Positions 1 to 7,707 of a DNA stretch of 13,977 nt are shown here, in pieces. The stretch is taken from the NCBI GenBank assembly GCA_001790645.1, contig MGDB01000127.1, positions 22,025 to 36,001 on the forward strand, read 5' to 3'. A program made the translations under genes and the position numbers. The stretch's first letter is position 1. Each line of letters starts with the position of its first letter. Source of the stretch: Candidatus Schekmanbacteria bacterium GWA2_38_11. GTDB lineage: Bacteria; Schekmanbacteria; GWA2-38-11. The notes under the pieces were generated by a model. The model searched no databases, was not told the DNA's origin, and saw only the letters and a program-made list of their open reading frames with translations.

Positions 1-22
1 GAATCCTCGGACACTTAAACTC

Positions 23-319
23 TTACTTTCCCTCTCTTATCTGTTCCTCTTCCACTTTTCCTCCGGTTATTGAAGTTCTCTGCATTAGTTCATCTATCCT
101 TGAACTGTTACTCTTAAATCCCTGTTCTAATGACTTAAGCCTTGTTTCTGTCTGCTGTTTTTCAGTAGATCTGTCTTTTTCTATTTTAGAGAGGTTATTT
201 TTTAATTCAAGTATTTCACTGTCCAGATGATTTATTCTGCTAAAGAAGCATCCTGAAAAAAAGACAAAGTTAATAGAAATAAAAAAAACGAGAAATAATT
301 TAAAAGAGATTGAACTCAT
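23..319 (-). CDS. Small coiled-coil lipoprotein
   Basis: A 98-residue predicted lipoprotein of unknown function. A charged start and a hydrophobic stretch (residues 7-21) end in a lipobox-like FSGC, with Cys24 as the likely lipidated residue. The remainder (about 30-75) is rich in Leu, Glu, Lys and Ser with heptad-like spacing and should form a coiled coil, recalling Lpp-like or tether lipoproteins in architecture only. The tail is very polar. The start is supported by a strong AAGGAGGA ribosome site a few bases upstream. The gene lies 24 bp after the membrane HELIH protein on the same strand, so the two are probably co-transcribed. What is seen: signal sequence and coiled coil. What is inferred: envelope localisation. 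No family name can be given. Confidence 0.7.
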   Translation of the reverse strand: MSSISFKLFLVFFISINFVFFSGCFFSRINHLDSEILELKNNLSKIEKDRSTEKQQTETRLKSLEQGFKSNSSRIDELMQRTSITGGKVEEEQIREGK

Positions 320-343
320 TCTCTTTCCTCCTTTTTTATGAGC

Positions 344-1033
344 TTATTTTTTTATACCTGATACGTCAAGCAAAATCCTGGTTAAATATTCAACCAAGTT
401 TTTGGAATTATTTATGCACCTCTCAAAAAATTGCCAGATACTTAAATGATCAGAACCTAAGATTGAAAGTATTATTCCAAAAAAAATTATATTCAGCAGC
501 AGAACAATAACAAAAGAAAATAATGCACCATTTTTTTCTATGTCGCTCTGTTCAAACTTAAAGTCATGGAATAGTGATGATAAGTGTAGACCTGTTCCTA
601 ATCCGGCAAGAAAAATCATGTAACACTGAAATTCTTTTTCTATAAAAAGTTTCAGCCCGCAGAAGATAAGCGCAAAGAGCGGAAAGAAATAAGGAGAAAG
701 TTCGATTACAAAATTACTTTTTGAAATCTCAATTTCTCCTCCCTTGGTGTCAGAAGCAAAGAATGACTTTACTCCTTTGAAGGATATTATTGAATAAAAA
801 GTGTGAATCAGTTCATGATAAAAGACCTCAAAAAATTCCATTAAGGATGAGCCGAGTCTGGATATAATGATTCTGACAAGAACGTAAAGTGCTATTCCTG
901 CAGGGAGGTAAAGGCTGTTTTTATTAACCCTTAAAAAATCCTCAGCAGTGTCAAAGAGAGATAAAGCCGCTCCTGAAACCAGAGGTATAAAAATCAGACC
1001 AATTAAGTTTTTAATTATTCTGCTAAAACTCAT
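344..1033 (-). CDS. Integral-membrane protein with HELIH zinc-metalloprotease motif (M50-like)
   Basis: A 229-residue polytopic membrane protein with about five hydrophobic segments (roughly 9-27, 44-60, 108-131, 136-153, 170-193). HELIH at 73-77 matches the HExxH zinc-protease signature and follows a hydrophobic stretch. This, with the small membrane-only build, resembles M50B-like site-2-protease relatives. A later segment with His156, Asp157 and Asp164 could supply the third metal ligand, but the classic M50 NPDG motif is not obvious, so activity is uncertain. No clear ribosome site precedes the ATG; the leader is very A/T-rich. The gene is followed 24 bp later by a coiled-coil lipoprotein, suggesting an envelope-related pair. 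Alternatives are a degenerate, non-catalytic M50 relative or an unrelated membrane protein with a chance HExxH. Confidence 0.65.
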   Translation of the reverse strand: MSFSRIIKNLIGLIFIPLVSGAALSLFDTAEDFLRVNKNSLYLPAGIALYVLVRIIISRLGSSLMEFFEVFYHELIHTFYSIISFKGVKSFFASDTKGGEIEISKSNFVIELSPYFFPLFALIFCGLKLFIEKEFQCYMIFLAGLGTGLHLSSLFHDFKFEQSDIEKNGALFSFVIVLLLNIIFFGIILSILGSDHLSIWQFFERCINNSKNLVEYLTRILLDVSGIKK

Positions 1034-1191
1034 TTTTTTATTTTATTTCAATTTTATTTCCAAAGCAACTTGAAAACCTGAAAGATGGTAATTGTGCGGG
1101 TTGGTATGGGTGAGTTTTTTGAAAAATAAGTTTTTATTTTACTTTTTCTCTTGATGATAATGATGCAGGCGATAACGCCCTTCTGATAAAA
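1034..1191. other. Gene-free gap downstream of the DUF433 gene
   Basis: This 158-bp A/T-rich gap is where a partner toxin of the DUF433 antitoxin would be expected on the minus strand. No start codon with an open frame of useful length was found. A 46-codon stretch stays open in phase after the antitoxin stop, and another short frame is rich in Arg, His and Tyr, but neither resembles a known toxin. Confidence 0.5.
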
Positions 1192-1404
1192 CTACAAGCA
1201 ATCCCCTTCAAAATTTTTGGCAGCATATTCGAGTGCTGCGGTTATTCCTTCACGGGTTAAGGCTGGATATCCCCGTAAGATTTCTTCTGTAGTTATTCCT
1301 GAAGCAAAACACTGAAGGATAAATGCAACTGAGATACGGGTTTCCTTTAATATAGGTTTTCCGGAAAGAATTTTGGGGTCACAAATAATTAGTTCTTCTT
1401 TCAT
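1192..1404 (-). CDS. DUF433-family antitoxin-like protein
   Basis: A 70-residue protein matching the DUF433 pattern: an ICDPKILSGKPILKETRISV start (about 7-26), then the FASGITTEEILRGYPALTRE segment (33-52) and an AALEYAAKN helix near the C-terminus. DUF433 proteins are small winged-helix or HTH-like antitoxins usually encoded directly before a PIN-like (DUF5615) toxin. Here nothing recognisable follows on the same strand before the HELIH gene, so this is a solitary copy. The start is supported by an AAAGGGAG ribosome site about 8 bp upstream. A perfect short palindrome (GTATA-AA-TATAC, 1441-1452) lies in the upstream promoter region and could be an autoregulatory operator, as is common for antitoxins. 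The family call is fairly sure; the biological role without a toxin is not. Confidence 0.8.
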   Translation of the reverse strand: MKEELIICDPKILSGKPILKETRISVAFILQCFASGITTEEILRGYPALTREGITAALEYAAKNFEGDCL

Positions 1405-1440
1405 AATTTAACTCCCTTTGGCAAAATACTATTTTTTACT

Positions 1441-1452
1441 GTATAAATATAC
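1441..1452. promoter_or_regulatory. Possible operator palindrome upstream of the DUF433 gene
   Basis: GTATAAATATAC has perfect 5-bp arms around AA, about 37 bp before the antitoxin start, in an A/T-rich region suited to a promoter. Antitoxins of this type often repress their own promoter. In AT-rich DNA a palindrome this short can arise by chance. Confidence 0.25.
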
Positions 1453-1587
1453 CATATAATTTAAAAGGTCAATAAAAGTCCTTTTATATTTAATCATTTA
1501 TTAATAGCAATTACTCTGTTCGGAAGTATTTTTTTCCAGCTATTAAAAAGGAAAATTCGGGTAAGGGAGGCTTCCTTCCTGCCACGT

Positions 1588-1636
1588 CGCTACCTGCCTA
1601 CCTACCTGCCAGCAGGCAGGGCACTCCTCGCAATGA
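1588..1636. repeat. Degraded copy of GC-rich hairpin repeat
   Basis: A CCTGCCTACC...GGCAGG inverted repeat followed by CTCGCAATGAC, the same 3' end as the complete repeat at 4494-4630. The left TGTCATTGC end is missing. It stands out from its A/T-rich surroundings and lies just before the uracil-DNA glycosylase gene. Confidence 0.6.
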
Positions 1637-1697
1637 CCGCGGAATAAGTTTTTCAATAGAGTTGACAGAAATAGGGTTTATAGATAAAGTAAATTGG

Positions 1698-2387
1698 ATG
1701 AACAAAATCTACAGCATTTTACACGACCTGGAAAACTATCTTAATTTCCAGAAGACCCTTGGAGTACGAGGAGTAATAAATCCCCGTGAAAAAATATCAG
1801 ACCAGCAAAAACAGGCGGAAGCACCAAAAGAGACTTTGATGGAGCTTTTGAGAAAGGAAATGGGAAACTGCACACGCTGCAAACTCCACCCGACAAGAAA
1901 GAACCTGGTTTTTGGTACAGGAGATTTATATTCTGAACTGGTATTTGTAGGTGAAGCACCCGGTGCTGATGAAGATATCCAGGGAGAGCCCTTTGTCGGA
2001 AAAGCAGGAATGCTTTTAACAAAAATTATACAATCTATGGGATATGACAGAAAAGAAGTTTACATTGCTAATATCATCAAATGCAGACCTCCCAATAACC
2101 GTAATCCGGAGACTGATGAGATTCAGCAATGTGAACCATTTCTCATAAAACAACTTTCCATCTTAAAACCTAAAGTCATATGTGCCCTTGGGACCTTTGC
2201 TGCTCAAACCCTTTTAAAAACGCAGGAAAGAATATCGCTCCTGAGAGGGAAATTCCATTCCTATCAGGGAATAAAAGTTATGCCAACCTATCACCCTGCA
2301 TACCTCCTCAGGAATCCAAGTGAAAAGAGATCTGTCTGGGAAGATGTTAAACTTGTGATGAAGGAACTTGGTAAGAAAATTAATTGA
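1698..2387 (+). CDS. Uracil-DNA glycosylase, family 4 (iron-sulfur type)
   Basis: Removes uracil from DNA to start base-excision repair. From the ATG at 1698 the protein has 229 residues. It carries the family-4 GEAPG motif (85-89) followed by the EDIQGEPFVGKAG segment, and the MPTYHPAYLLRNP motif with His199. Four cysteines, C58 and C61 (CTRC), C129 (IIKCRPP) and C145, fit the 4Fe-4S ligands of this family. The N-terminal ~45 residues are a variable helical extension. The frame is also open back to a TTG at 1662, which would add 12 residues; neither start has a good ribosome site, and the TTG abuts a hairpin repeat, so ATG is preferred. It stands alone between a repeat and a convergent HU-like gene. 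Function is confident from motifs; start is moderate. Confidence 0.93.
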   Translation: MNKIYSILHDLENYLNFQKTLGVRGVINPREKISDQQKQAEAPKETLMELLRKEMGNCTRCKLHPTRKNLVFGTGDLYSELVFVGEAPGADEDIQGEPFVGKAGMLLTKIIQSMGYDRKEVYIANIIKCRPPNNRNPETDEIQQCEPFLIKQLSILKPKVICALGTFAAQTLLKTQERISLLRGKFHSYQGIKVMPTYHPAYLLRNPSEKRSVWEDVKLVMKELGKKIN

Positions 2388-2422
2388 TGCCGTTCCAGTA
2401 TATAGAAAACTGAAACGGCATC
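2386..2422. terminator. Hairpin between convergent udg and HU-like genes, likely bidirectional terminator
   Basis: Arms GATGCCGTTCCAGT (2386-2399) and ACTGAAACGGCATC (2409-2422) pair over 14 bp with one mismatch around a 9-nt A/T-rich loop. The hairpin overlaps the glycosylase stop codon and lies about 65 bp past the HU-like stop, between convergent genes. Neither side has a clean T tract; the minus-strand side (AATTAATTTT) is the better one. Confidence 0.5.
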
Positions 2423-2486
2423 ATGAAATATAATAATAAATTATAGCAATTGAAGTGAAAGACTAACAAGAACCGGAACTGTATTG

Positions 2487-2765
2487 CTATTTTACATTTA
2501 GTGCGTCTTTAAAAACCTTTGACGGCTTAAAACTTACAACCCTTCTTGGAGATATTTCATATTCTTGTCCTGTTTTGGGATTCCTTCCTGCTCTTTGTTT
2601 CTTTTCGCGTACAGCAAATTTCCCAAAACCGCTTAATATGATCTCTTCCCCGTTAGACAACGTCTGCCTGATTGTTTCTATAACCCCTTCTACTATTTCA
2701 GACGCTTCTTGTTTGGTCAGGCCAAGGTCTTCTCTCACCTTGTCTTTCAGGTCTTCTCTGGTCAT
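2487..2765 (-). CDS. HU/IHF-family DNA-bending protein
   Basis: A 92-residue histone-like protein of full family length. Residues 1-40 form the helical dimerisation part (TREDLKDKV...LTKQEASEIV). LSGFGKF (44-50) and the beta-arm GRNPKTG (60-66), with Pro63 as the intercalating residue, are diagnostic; RRVVSFKPSKVFKDALN follows. The RAGRNPKTGQEYEISPRRVV stretch looks closer to IHF-alpha than to classical HU, but assignment between the two is not possible without a tree. It binds and bends DNA in the nucleoid, possibly assisting sigma-54 promoters, which depend on bending (inference; two are present in this window). The start has an AAGGGGG ribosome site. A likely own promoter lies at 2875-2902, within the gap after argJ. 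Confidence 0.95.
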   Translation of the reverse strand: MTREDLKDKVREDLGLTKQEASEIVEGVIETIRQTLSNGEEIILSGFGKFAVREKKQRAGRNPKTGQEYEISPRRVVSFKPSKVFKDALNVK

Positions 2766-2874
2766 TTCTACACCCCCTTTTTATTCTAAATTTTTAAAAC
2801 GTTTAAAAATATTACAGGCTAAATTTTTTTTAAGTTCAAATACCAAAGTCTAAATATCAAACCAAGTCAAGCAG

Positions 2875-2902
2875 TTAATAGCACAACCATCTTTTCTGTC
2901 AA
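2875..2902 (-). promoter_or_regulatory. Predicted sigma-70 promoter of the HU-like gene
   Basis: On the minus strand a perfect TTGACA (2897-2902) is followed after 16 bp by TATTAA (2875-2880), a 4/6 match to the -10 box. It lies about 110 bp upstream of the HU-like start and just past the argJ stop, so HU can be made separately from argJ. Confidence 0.5.
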
Positions 2903-2913
2903 GCCAAAATAAT

Positions 2914-4128
2914 TCAACTATACAATGCATTAATTTTTACATATTCATAAGAAAGGTCTGAAGTCAAGACTGTAGTATTGTTTTTTCCCTGATTGAGGCA
3001 GACTTCCAGAATGATTTCTTTCTTTTTTAAAATCTTCTGAATCTTGTTTTTATTGAAATTTGCAGCACACCCATTTTCAACAATTTTTTCACCATCATAA
3101 AAAATGCAAACTTTCTCAGGTGAAAATTCTATCCCTGAAGCACCAAGAGCTGCTACTATTCTTCCCCAATTCATGATTTCGCCGAAGAAAGCAGTTTTCA
3201 CTAAATTGGAATTAGCAATTGCCATTGCACAAGTCTTAGCAGCTTTTTTTGACCTTGCTTTTGAAACTTTGACTCTAATCAGCTTTGTTGCTCCTTCGCC
3301 ATCCACAACAATCATCTTAGCAAGTTCTTTAGCAACTAACTTCAACCCTTCCTGGAAAAGAGGGAACTCCCTAGATTTTGCTTTAAATTCCCCGCAGTCT
3401 GCCATGCCGTTAGCAAGAATCAGGACCATGTCGTTTGTACTCATACAACCATCTATAGTGATCATGTTAAAAGAATCTGTTACTGCCTCATGAAGAGCCT
3501 TTTTGAGGAGATCTTTTCTGATTTTTGCATCAGTTGCGATAAAGGCAAGCATAGTTGCCATGTTGGGAGCAACCATTCCGGCGCCTTTGGCAATGCCTCC
3601 GATCCTTATCTTTCCTTCTCCTATTTTAATTTCAACTGCTGATTCTTTTGCAAAAGTATCAGTGGTTAGTATTGCATCTGATGCACCGGAAAAATCTCCT
3701 GAATTAATCTTGCTTATAAGTTTCTTTATACCGTTTTTGATTTTTCCAACATCAAGCGGTTTTCCTATTATTCCCGTTGAAGCAGTTAGTACCAGTTCCT
3801 CTGGAATATTCAGGTTCTCAGCAGTAAAGGCAGCGACTTCCTTTGTATCTTCTAACCCTCTTTTTCCAGTAGATGTATTGGCATTACCGCTGTTTGCAAT
3901 TATTACCTGTCCCAGACCTCGCTTGATCCGTTTTTGATTTTCGGTCACACATGCTGCCTTAAGTCTGTTAGTAGTAAATGTTCCTGCAGCAGTTGCTATT
4001 GTTTCGGAAAGTATTAAAGCAAGATCTTTTTTGCCATTGGTTTTGATTCCGCAACTTATACCTACAGTTTTAATACCTTTAACAGCATTAATTCCGCCAG
4101 AAATCTTCTTAATTCCTGAAGAGTTCAT
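2914..4128 (-). CDS. argJ: Glutamate N-acetyltransferase / ornithine acetyltransferase ArgJ
   Basis: Moves the acetyl group from N-acetylornithine to glutamate in the cyclic arginine pathway; bifunctional forms also use acetyl-CoA. The 404-residue length is normal. Residues 181-193 (KGAGMVAPNMATM) contain the self-cleavage site, so Thr192 should become the N-terminal nucleophile of the beta chain. Thr118-Gly119 in LTASTGIIG fits the oxyanion hole, and NSGNANTSTG (79-88) is a family motif. The C-terminus ends ...SLDLSYEYVKINALYS-like (TSDLSYEYVKINA), as expected. Whether it is mono- or bifunctional cannot be read from sequence. Its ATG overlaps the stop of the upstream 109-aa gene (ATGA), implying translational coupling. 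No other arg genes are in this window. Confidence 0.97.
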   Translation of the reverse strand: MNSSGIKKISGGINAVKGIKTVGISCGIKTNGKKDLALILSETIATAAGTFTTNRLKAACVTENQKRIKRGLGQVIIANSGNANTSTGKRGLEDTKEVAAFTAENLNIPEELVLTASTGIIGKPLDVGKIKNGIKKLISKINSGDFSGASDAILTTDTFAKESAVEIKIGEGKIRIGGIAKGAGMVAPNMATMLAFIATDAKIRKDLLKKALHEAVTDSFNMITIDGCMSTNDMVLILANGMADCGEFKAKSREFPLFQEGLKLVAKELAKMIVVDGEGATKLIRVKVSKARSKKAAKTCAMAIANSNLVKTAFFGEIMNWGRIVAALGASGIEFSPEKVCIFYDGEKIVENGCAANFNKNKIQKILKKKEIILEVCLNQGKNNTTVLTSDLSYEYVKINALYS

Positions 4129-4454
4129 TGTTCCTCACTTTTTTTACTTTTTAGCATTCTCTCAAATGCCTGCAATACATAGTCCTTCCTGTTTTTCCAA
4201 CCTTTCATATTTAGTTCATACTTGCTCTTTTCTGCTTCAAAGATTTTTTTAAGTCTGAAATTCGTGATAGTTGAATTTCTGCCAAAGAGAGATTCAATAT
4301 TAACCGCAAGTTCTTTCATCTCCTTGATTTCTCCGGAAACAAGCATTTTTCCGGTTCTTGCCAGAGCTATTTCTCTTTCCTTAGCGATTGTAAGCCTCTG
4401 GAAAAATTTCTCGAATAACTTTAAATCTTTTCTTATATCTTCCTCAGACTGCAT
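4125..4454 (-). CDS. Hypothetical coiled-coil protein coupled to argJ
   Basis: A 109-residue soluble protein of no recognised family. It is very rich in Lys, Glu and Leu, with no signal peptide or membrane segment, and looks almost wholly helical (about 4-60 and 68-105). The start has a GGAGGT ribosome site 4-5 bp upstream, and the stop overlaps the argJ start by 4 bp (ATGA), strong evidence that it is expressed. It is the first gene of the argJ transcription unit. Function is unknown; coupling alone does not show a role in arginine synthesis. Confidence 0.7.
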   Translation of the reverse strand: MQSEEDIRKDLKLFEKFFQRLTIAKEREIALARTGKMLVSGEIKEMKELAVNIESLFGRNSTITNFRLKKIFEAEKSKYELNMKGWKNRKDYVLQAFERMLKSKKSEEQ

Positions 4455-4493
4455 TTAAACCTCCGGTATCATTTTAGGTGAACTGTGCTGTAA

Positions 4494-4630
4494 TGTCATT
4501 GCCTGCCTACCGCAGGCAGGCGAGGGAGCAAAGCGACCGAAGCCATCCGATCCAAAGGATCGTCGCGAGAGCTGATTTATCAGCTTGTGGCGATCCCGTC
4601 GGGATTGCTTCGCTTACGCTCGCAATGACA
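4494..4630. repeat. REP/MITE-like modular hairpin repeat with TGTCATTGC ends
   Basis: Bounded by inverted ends TGTCATTGC (4494-4502) and GCAATGACA (4622-4630), it holds a series of perfect hairpins: GCCTGCCT/AGGCAGGC (4501-4508/4514-4521), CGATCC/GGATCG around AAA (4548-4562), AGCTGA/TCAGCT (about 4570-4585) and ATCCC/GGGAT (about 4592-4604). Base composition differs sharply from its surroundings. TCATTGCGAGCGAAGCGAAGCAAT-type repeats are seen in many bacterial genomes. It lies between divergent argJ and valS units. The open frame running through it is not a gene. Confidence 0.8.
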
Positions 4631-4862
4631 AAAGAAAGTTACAATATAGCCTCTAAAAAGAGATCTTAAGGTCAGGGCTGTTTTTTAAAATAGTTATGAG
4701 TTAAATGTCAACAGAATAATGGCTTGTAGTGGATTGCAAAAAGAGCAGAAGGTAATAGGGTTCAAGAAATTCGCTTGAACTCTCGTAAAGTTTAAAGTGA
4801 AAAGCACAAAGCATACGAGGTTATAAATTATAGGTCATAAGTTATAAGTCAGGGAAGTAATC
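4631..4862. other. Spacer without genes upstream of valS
   Basis: No supportable coding frame. It contains a small perfect hairpin GTTCAAG/CTTGAAC (4760-4766/4774-4780) and short A/T-rich direct repeats around 4820-4850 (variants of TTATAAGTTATAA). Nothing identifies a function. Confidence 0.5.
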
Positions 4863-4891
4863 TTGACAGCTATAGACCTTTCTGTTAGTTT
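4863..4891 (+). promoter_or_regulatory. Possible sigma-70 promoter of valS
   Basis: A perfect TTGACA (4863-4868) is followed after 17 bp by TAGTTT (4886-4891), a weak -10 box. It lies about 140 bp before valS, upstream of the hairpin element at 4918-4975, which would therefore be in the transcribed leader. Confidence 0.35.
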
Positions 4892-4917
4892 AATTTTGTG
4901 AAAGACATAAATCACAT

Positions 4918-4975
4918 TCGATAGGAGGGAGATTCTTGTCCCTATATGACAGGATTAGAAAACCCCGTCTATCGA
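4918..4975. repeat. Branched hairpin repeat in the valS leader
   Basis: An outer stem TCGATAG/CTATCGA (4918-4924/4969-4975) encloses hairpin AGGGA/TCCCT (4926-4930/4939-4943) and a decayed TTAGAAAACCCC module. TTAGAAAACCCCGTCTATCG here matches, in reverse orientation and with one difference, the module at 8753-8773 before kdsA, so this is a mobile or dispersed repeat family rather than a valS-specific switch. No T-box core is visible. Confidence 0.55.
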
Positions 4976-5032
4976 TTTTAGAATATATTTCCTTCATTTT
5001 GCTTATAAGAAGATAAAGGAGCTTTTTGCATT

Positions 5033-7705
5033 ATGGATATTGAACTTCAAAAAGTATATGATCCTACAAAAGTTGAAGAGAAGTGGGGTAATTTCTGGTT
5101 AGACAGGAATTTTTCTCATGCTGATGAAAATTCAGATAAACCTTCTTATTCAATTGTTATACCGCCACCAAATGTGACGGGGACTTTGCATATAGGTCAT
5201 GCGCTTAACAATACACTTCAGGATATTCTGGTTCGCTTTAAAAGAATGGATGGCTATAACGTCTTGTGGGTTCCTGGTACTGACCATGCAGGGATTGCCA
5301 CTCAGAATGTGGTTGAAAGACAGTTGCAGGAAGAAGGAGTAAAAAGAGATGATATTGGAAGGGAAGAATTTATCAGGCGGGTATGGGAATGGAAGGAAAA
5401 AAAGGGCGGGCTTATAATCAAACAGCTAAAAAAAATGGGCTGTTCCTGTGACTGGCAGAGAGAAAGGTTTACAATGGATAAGGGCCTTTCTGAAGCTGTG
5501 AATGAGGTTTTTATCCGTCTTTATGAAGAGGGGTTGATTTACCGGGGTAATTATATAATAAACTGGTGTCCGAGATGCCGTACAGCTCTTTCTGATTTAG
5601 AAGTAGAATATGCTGAGACAAAAGGAAAATTATATTACGTTAAATACCCGGTTTCGAATGAGGAGGGAAAATCTATAACTGTTGCCACAACAAGGCCTGA
5701 AACCATGTTAGGTGATACAGCAGTTGCAGTAAGCCCTGAAGATGAGAGATATAAAAACTTTAAAGGTAAGAGGGTAATTCTTCCTTTGATGAAAAGGGTA
5801 ATTCCTGTAATTGAAGATAACTATGTTGATCCTGGGTTCGGGACAGGGGCTCTAAAGATTACACCTGCCCATGATGCAAACGATTTTGAGATAGGATTAA
5901 GGCATAATCTTGAGCAGATAAATGTCCTGTCAGAAAATGGCTTTATGAACGATCAGGCAGGGGTATATAAGGGATTGGAGCGTTTTAAGGCAAGGGAGGC
6001 TGTACTGAAAGATTTAGAGACCCAAGGGTTTTTATTAAAAATAGAGGACTATCTCCATTCAGTTGGGCACTGCTACAGGTGCAAGACTGTGGTTGAGCCC
6101 TATCTTTCAAAGCAATGGTTTGTGAAGACTAAGCCTTTGGCAGCTCCTGCTATTGAAGCTGTTAAGAGAGGAGATATCAGGATTATACCTAAAGTCTGGG
6201 AGAATACCTATTTTGACTGGATGGAAAATATAAGGGACTGGTGTATATCAAGACAGATCTGGTGGGGCCACAGGATACCAGCATGGTATTGCAGAGAATG
6301 CGGTGAAATTATTGTGGCTAAGGCTGAGCCTTTAAAATGTTCAAAGTGTGGTGGCGAGAAATTGGAGCAGGAGAATGATGTCCTTGATACATGGTTTAGC
6401 TCAGGACTTTGGCCCTTTTCTACCATGGGATGGCCGCAGGAAACAAAGGAGCTTAAAAAATTTTATCCTACATCATGCCTTGTAACATCATTTGATATCC
6501 TTTTTTTCTGGGTTGCCCGCATGATAATGATGGGGCTTAAGTTTATGAAGAAAATCCCATTCAGAGACGTTTATATTCATGCTTTGATAAGGGATGCTGA
6601 AGGACAGAAGATGAGCAAATCGAAAGGGAATATTATTGACCCTCTTGATATAATCGAGCGGTATGGAGCAGACACTTTTAGATTTACCCTTGCTGCTATG
6701 GCTGCTCAGGGCAGGGATATAAGAATTTCAGAAGAGAGGCTTGAAGGGTATCGCAATTTTGTTAATAAATTATGGAATGCCTCAAGATTTGTTATGTCTA
6801 ATACAAAGGATTTTGATAAAGAGGATGAGCAAATAAGAGAGCATTCTCTTTCCTCTATTGATAAATGGATTTATAGTAAATTATATCGTTTGATTTTAGA
6901 TGTAATATCTGCTTTTGAAAACTATAAGTTTAATGATGCAGCCAACTACATTTATCAATTTCTCTGGCATGAATACTGTGACTGGTATATTGAGTTTACA
7001 AAACCTGACTTAACAGATGAGAAGGGTGAGAGAAAGAGCACGGTTCAGAAAGTTTTGATTGATGTGCTTGAAAAAACTTTAAGACTTTTACACCCTTTCA
7101 TGCCGTTTATAACAGAAGAGATCTGGCAATATATAATGACGCAAAGGAAACCAGCCCAGCAACAAACTGAGAGCATAATGACTTCTTCTTATCCTAAAGA
7201 ATGGGACGCTTACTTTTATCAGGAGGCTGCTGAGAGTGTGGAAAGGCTTAAGGACCTAATAAGAGAGATCAGGAATATCAGAAGCGAGATGGACATTCCT
7301 CCTGCAGCCAAGGTACGGGTATTTATAAAAATGCCGGGTTCAGAGGAGAAAAGGGAACTGGATTCCATGAAGGAGTATATTTTAAAATTATGCAGGGCAT
7401 CTGATATTGTCACTGGTAAGGATATAAAAAAGCCAAAGGCTTCAGCAACCGGTGTTGTCAGGGACATGGAAATATTTATCCCTCTTGAAGGGATTTTTGA
7501 TTTTGAGGATGAGAAAAAGAGACTCCAGAAAAAACTCAGCAAAATAGATAAGGATTTTTCTTCCTATGACAAAAAACTTAAAAACACGGCTTTTATAAAT
7601 AATGCCCCGGTTGAGGTAATAGAGAAAGACAGGGAGAAATACGGGGAGTTGATAAAAGAAAAAATTAAGATTGAGGGGCATCTTAAAGCTCTCGAGGAGT
7701 TATAA
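5033..7705 (+). CDS. valS: Valyl-tRNA synthetase
   Basis: Charges tRNA-Val with valine in the cytoplasm. It is a full-length class I enzyme of 890 residues. The ATP site has PPPNVTGTLHIGH (HIGH at 53-56) and KMSKS at 526-530. The editing domain that clears mischarged threonine is shown by TTRPETMLGD (219-228) and GTGALKITPAHDANDF (270-285). Cysteine pairs CPRC (179-182), CYRC (347-350), CREC (420-423) and CSKC (436-439) indicate zinc-binding elements, as in many bacterial ValRS. The anticodon-binding region (~600-720) is followed by a C-terminal coiled-coil tRNA arm (~825-890). An AAAGGAG ribosome site lies 11 bp upstream of the ATG. nadC begins 2 bp after the stop. Confidence 0.98.
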   Translation: MDIELQKVYDPTKVEEKWGNFWLDRNFSHADENSDKPSYSIVIPPPNVTGTLHIGHALNNTLQDILVRFKRMDGYNVLWVPGTDHAGIATQNVVERQLQEEGVKRDDIGREEFIRRVWEWKEKKGGLIIKQLKKMGCSCDWQRERFTMDKGLSEAVNEVFIRLYEEGLIYRGNYIINWCPRCRTALSDLEVEYAETKGKLYYVKYPVSNEEGKSITVATTRPETMLGDTAVAVSPEDERYKNFKGKRVILPLMKRVIPVIEDNYVDPGFGTGALKITPAHDANDFEIGLRHNLEQINVLSENGFMNDQAGVYKGLERFKAREAVLKDLETQGFLLKIEDYLHSVGHCYRCKTVVEPYLSKQWFVKTKPLAAPAIEAVKRGDIRIIPKVWENTYFDWMENIRDWCISRQIWWGHRIPAWYCRECGEIIVAKAEPLKCSKCGGEKLEQENDVLDTWFSSGLWPFSTMGWPQETKELKKFYPTSCLVTSFDILFFWVARMIMMGLKFMKKIPFRDVYIHALIRDAEGQKMSKSKGNIIDPLDIIERYGADTFRFTLAAMAAQGRDIRISEERLEGYRNFVNKLWNASRFVMSNTKDFDKEDEQIREHSLSSIDKWIYSKLYRLILDVISAFENYKFNDAANYIYQFLWHEYCDWYIEFTKPDLTDEKGERKSTVQKVLIDVLEKTLRLLHPFMPFITEEIWQYIMTQRKPAQQQTESIMTSSYPKEWDAYFYQEAAESVERLKDLIREIRNIRSEMDIPPAAKVRVFIKMPGSEEKRELDSMKEYILKLCRASDIVTGKDIKKPKASATGVVRDMEIFIPLEGIFDFEDEKKRLQKKLSKIDKDFSSYDKKLKNTAFINNAPVEVIEKDREKYGELIKEKIKIEGHLKALEEL

Positions 7706-7707
7706 TT

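Noticed and set aside
1040-1191. In-phase open frame after the DUF433 stop
   Set aside because: A/T-rich, low-complexity product with no family resemblance and no start codon.
3104-3937. Two long open frames antisense to argJ
   Set aside because: They mirror the well-supported argJ frame; their hydrophobic content is a by-product of its codons.
4478-4669. 63-codon open frame on the plus strand
   Set aside because: It runs through the hairpin repeat at 4494-4630 and has no ribosome site or family resemblance.
4892-5032. T-box or other riboswitch before valS
   Set aside because: No T-box core sequence or specifier loop could be seen; the fold is explained by the dispersed repeat module shared with kdsA.
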